A DNA stretch of 64,000 nucleotides, from the NCBI RefSeq assembly GCF_030518235.1, contig NZ_JAULSA010000005.1, positions 1-64,000 of the forward strand. Reading direction: 5' to 3'. Each line of letters starts with the position of its first letter. Position 1 is the stretch's first letter. Source of the DNA: Saccharibacillus sp. CPCC 101409 (GTDB taxonomy: Bacteria > Bacillota > Bacilli > Paenibacillales > Paenibacillaceae). Position numbers and translations under genes: made by a program. The notes under the pieces are model-generated. The model had not been told where the DNA came from. It saw nothing but the letters and a program-made list of their open reading frames with translations, and ran no database searches. Shown piece after piece: positions 63,322 through 64,000 of this stretch.

Positions 63322-64000
63322 TCAGCCTTTTAAAATATTGCGGGCTTCGTCCGCGTCTTTCGCGATCTGCTCCACCAGCTCGTCGATGCCCGAAAATTTG
63401 CGTTCCGGACGGATATAGCGGACGAAATCCATCCAGACTTCTTCCCCGTAAATGCTGCGGTCGAAGTCGAACAGATGAGTCTCGAACGTGGGCTTGACGC
63501 TGCCGTCGGTAAAAGTCGGCTTGACGCCGACGTTCATCACGCCGCCCAGCACGTTTTCGCCCAGCCCGAACCGTACGGCGTAGACGCCTTTGGCCGGCGT
63601 GACGTAATGGCCGGACAAGTCGACGTTCGCCGTCGGGAAGCCGATGGTCCGTCCGCGCTTGTCGCCGCCGACGACCGTTCCTTTTACGCGATACGGACGG
63701 CCGAGCCAGCGCCCGGCTTTCTCCGCGTCGCCCGTTTTGAGCGCGGCGCGGATGCCCGAGCTGCCGACTTTTTCGCCTTCGAGCAGAAACGGAGCTATCG
63801 TTTCCACTTTGATTGCGCCGCCGCTGAGCGGCCCGATCGCTTCGGCCGTGCCTTCGCCGAGATAACCGAACCGGAAATCGAATCCGACCACGGCCGTATC
63901 GACTTCCAGGGGAACCAGCACATTGCCGACAAAGTCGGCCGGCGATACTTTGGAGAACTCGGGCGTAAACTCGCCGACGTACAAATAATCGACGCCCATC
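63322..64000 (-). CDS. ribF: bifunctional riboflavin kinase/FAD synthetase, 3' part (continues right of the window)
   Basis: Makes FMN and FAD. The visible 226 C-terminal residues contain the end of the nucleotidyltransferase domain (VVGFDFRFGYLGEG, then the SSGIR motif). The riboflavin-kinase domain follows (GTVVGGDKRGRTIGFPTANVD, then VYAVRFGLG, GVMNVGVKPTF and ETHLFDFDRSIYGEEV). The true start lies beyond base 64000; the internal ATG near the edge is not the start. Position upstream of rpsO-pnp matches B. subtilis ribC. Confidence 0.95.
   Translation of the reverse strand, partial: MGVDYLYVGEFTPEFSKVSPADFVGNVLVPLEVDTAVVGFDFRFGYLGEGTAEAIGPLSGGAIKVETIAPFLLEGEKVGSSGIRAALKTGDAEKAGRWLGRPYRVKGTVVGGDKRGRTIGFPTANVDLSGHYVTPAKGVYAVRFGLGENVLGGVMNVGVKPTFTDGSVKPTFETHLFDFDRSIYGEEVWMDFVRYIRPERKFSGIDELVEQIAKDADEARNILKG

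Overview
The window looks like chromosomal DNA of a GC-rich (high-50s % by eye) endospore-lineage Bacillota, most likely the Paenibacillus/Saccharibacillus group. Reasons: long collinearity with the Bacillus subtilis ribC-rpsO-pnp ... recA-rny-ymdB-spoVS ... miaB-ymcA stretch, SpoVS, a bacillithiol disulfide reductase (YpdA/Bdr) homolog, a T-box arginyl-tRNA synthetase leader, strong AGGAGG ribosome binding sites and many TTG/GTG starts. The genus is an inference; the 5' end of a 16S rRNA gene at the left edge is too short to settle it. I see no prophage, insertion sequence, CRISPR array or tRNA gene.

Layout. 1-430: the start of an rrn operon leaving the window to the left. 651-12945: an AI-2E-family transporter, the odhA-odhB pair (2-oxoglutarate dehydrogenase), a PPK2 polyphosphate kinase, a small Cys-rich hypothetical, a lone arginine-type carA with an ARG box over its promoter, an rsgA GTPase behind an elaborate leader, YpdA/Bdr, a hypothetical and a cysteine-less HesB-like protein. 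13148-17448: a bmrB-like leader peptide, an attenuator-like terminator and the heterodimeric multidrug ABC exporter bmrC-bmrD. 17574-25311: an SLH-domain envelope protein, an amino-acid permease, argS with its T-box, a four-helix Cys-rich copper-binding-type protein, a COG0523 metal GTPase and an MDR oxidoreductase. 25503-28838: a two-gene 2-oxoacid:ferredoxin oxidoreductase behind an Fnr-like box. 29049-31992: nrtR-pncA plus pncB, a nicotinamide/nicotinate salvage module.

32073-64000 is an almost continuous minus-strand block of housekeeping genes, read right to left: ribF, rpsO, pnp, mlpA, dut, asd, dapG, dapA, rnjB, ftsK/spoIIIE, ymfF, ymfH, ymfI, ymfK, rodZ (ymfM), yajQ, pgsA, cinA, recA, recX, rny, ymdB, spoVS, pduL, miaB, ricA (ymcA) and a tandem GNAT protein. 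Compared with B. subtilis, the genes normally interspersed here for dipicolinate synthesis (spoVFA/spoVFB), tepA, ylzJ, ylxY, ymxH and ymfJ are not present in the block.

The most interesting signals are regulatory RNAs and operators. (1) The rsgA leader encodes a 28-residue peptide with its own promoter and Shine-Dalgarno (SD), followed by a terminator and an SD-sequestering helix built from alternating complementary segments; I know of no described system of this kind for rsgA. (2) The bmrB-like leader in front of bmrCD. (3) Operators that sit exactly on promoters: ARG box/carA, a perfect 13-bp palindrome/nrtR, and an Fnr-like box/por at class-II spacing. (4) Repeats at the 3' end of pgsA and upstream of the amino-acid permease. 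All regulatory calls are by eye and untested.
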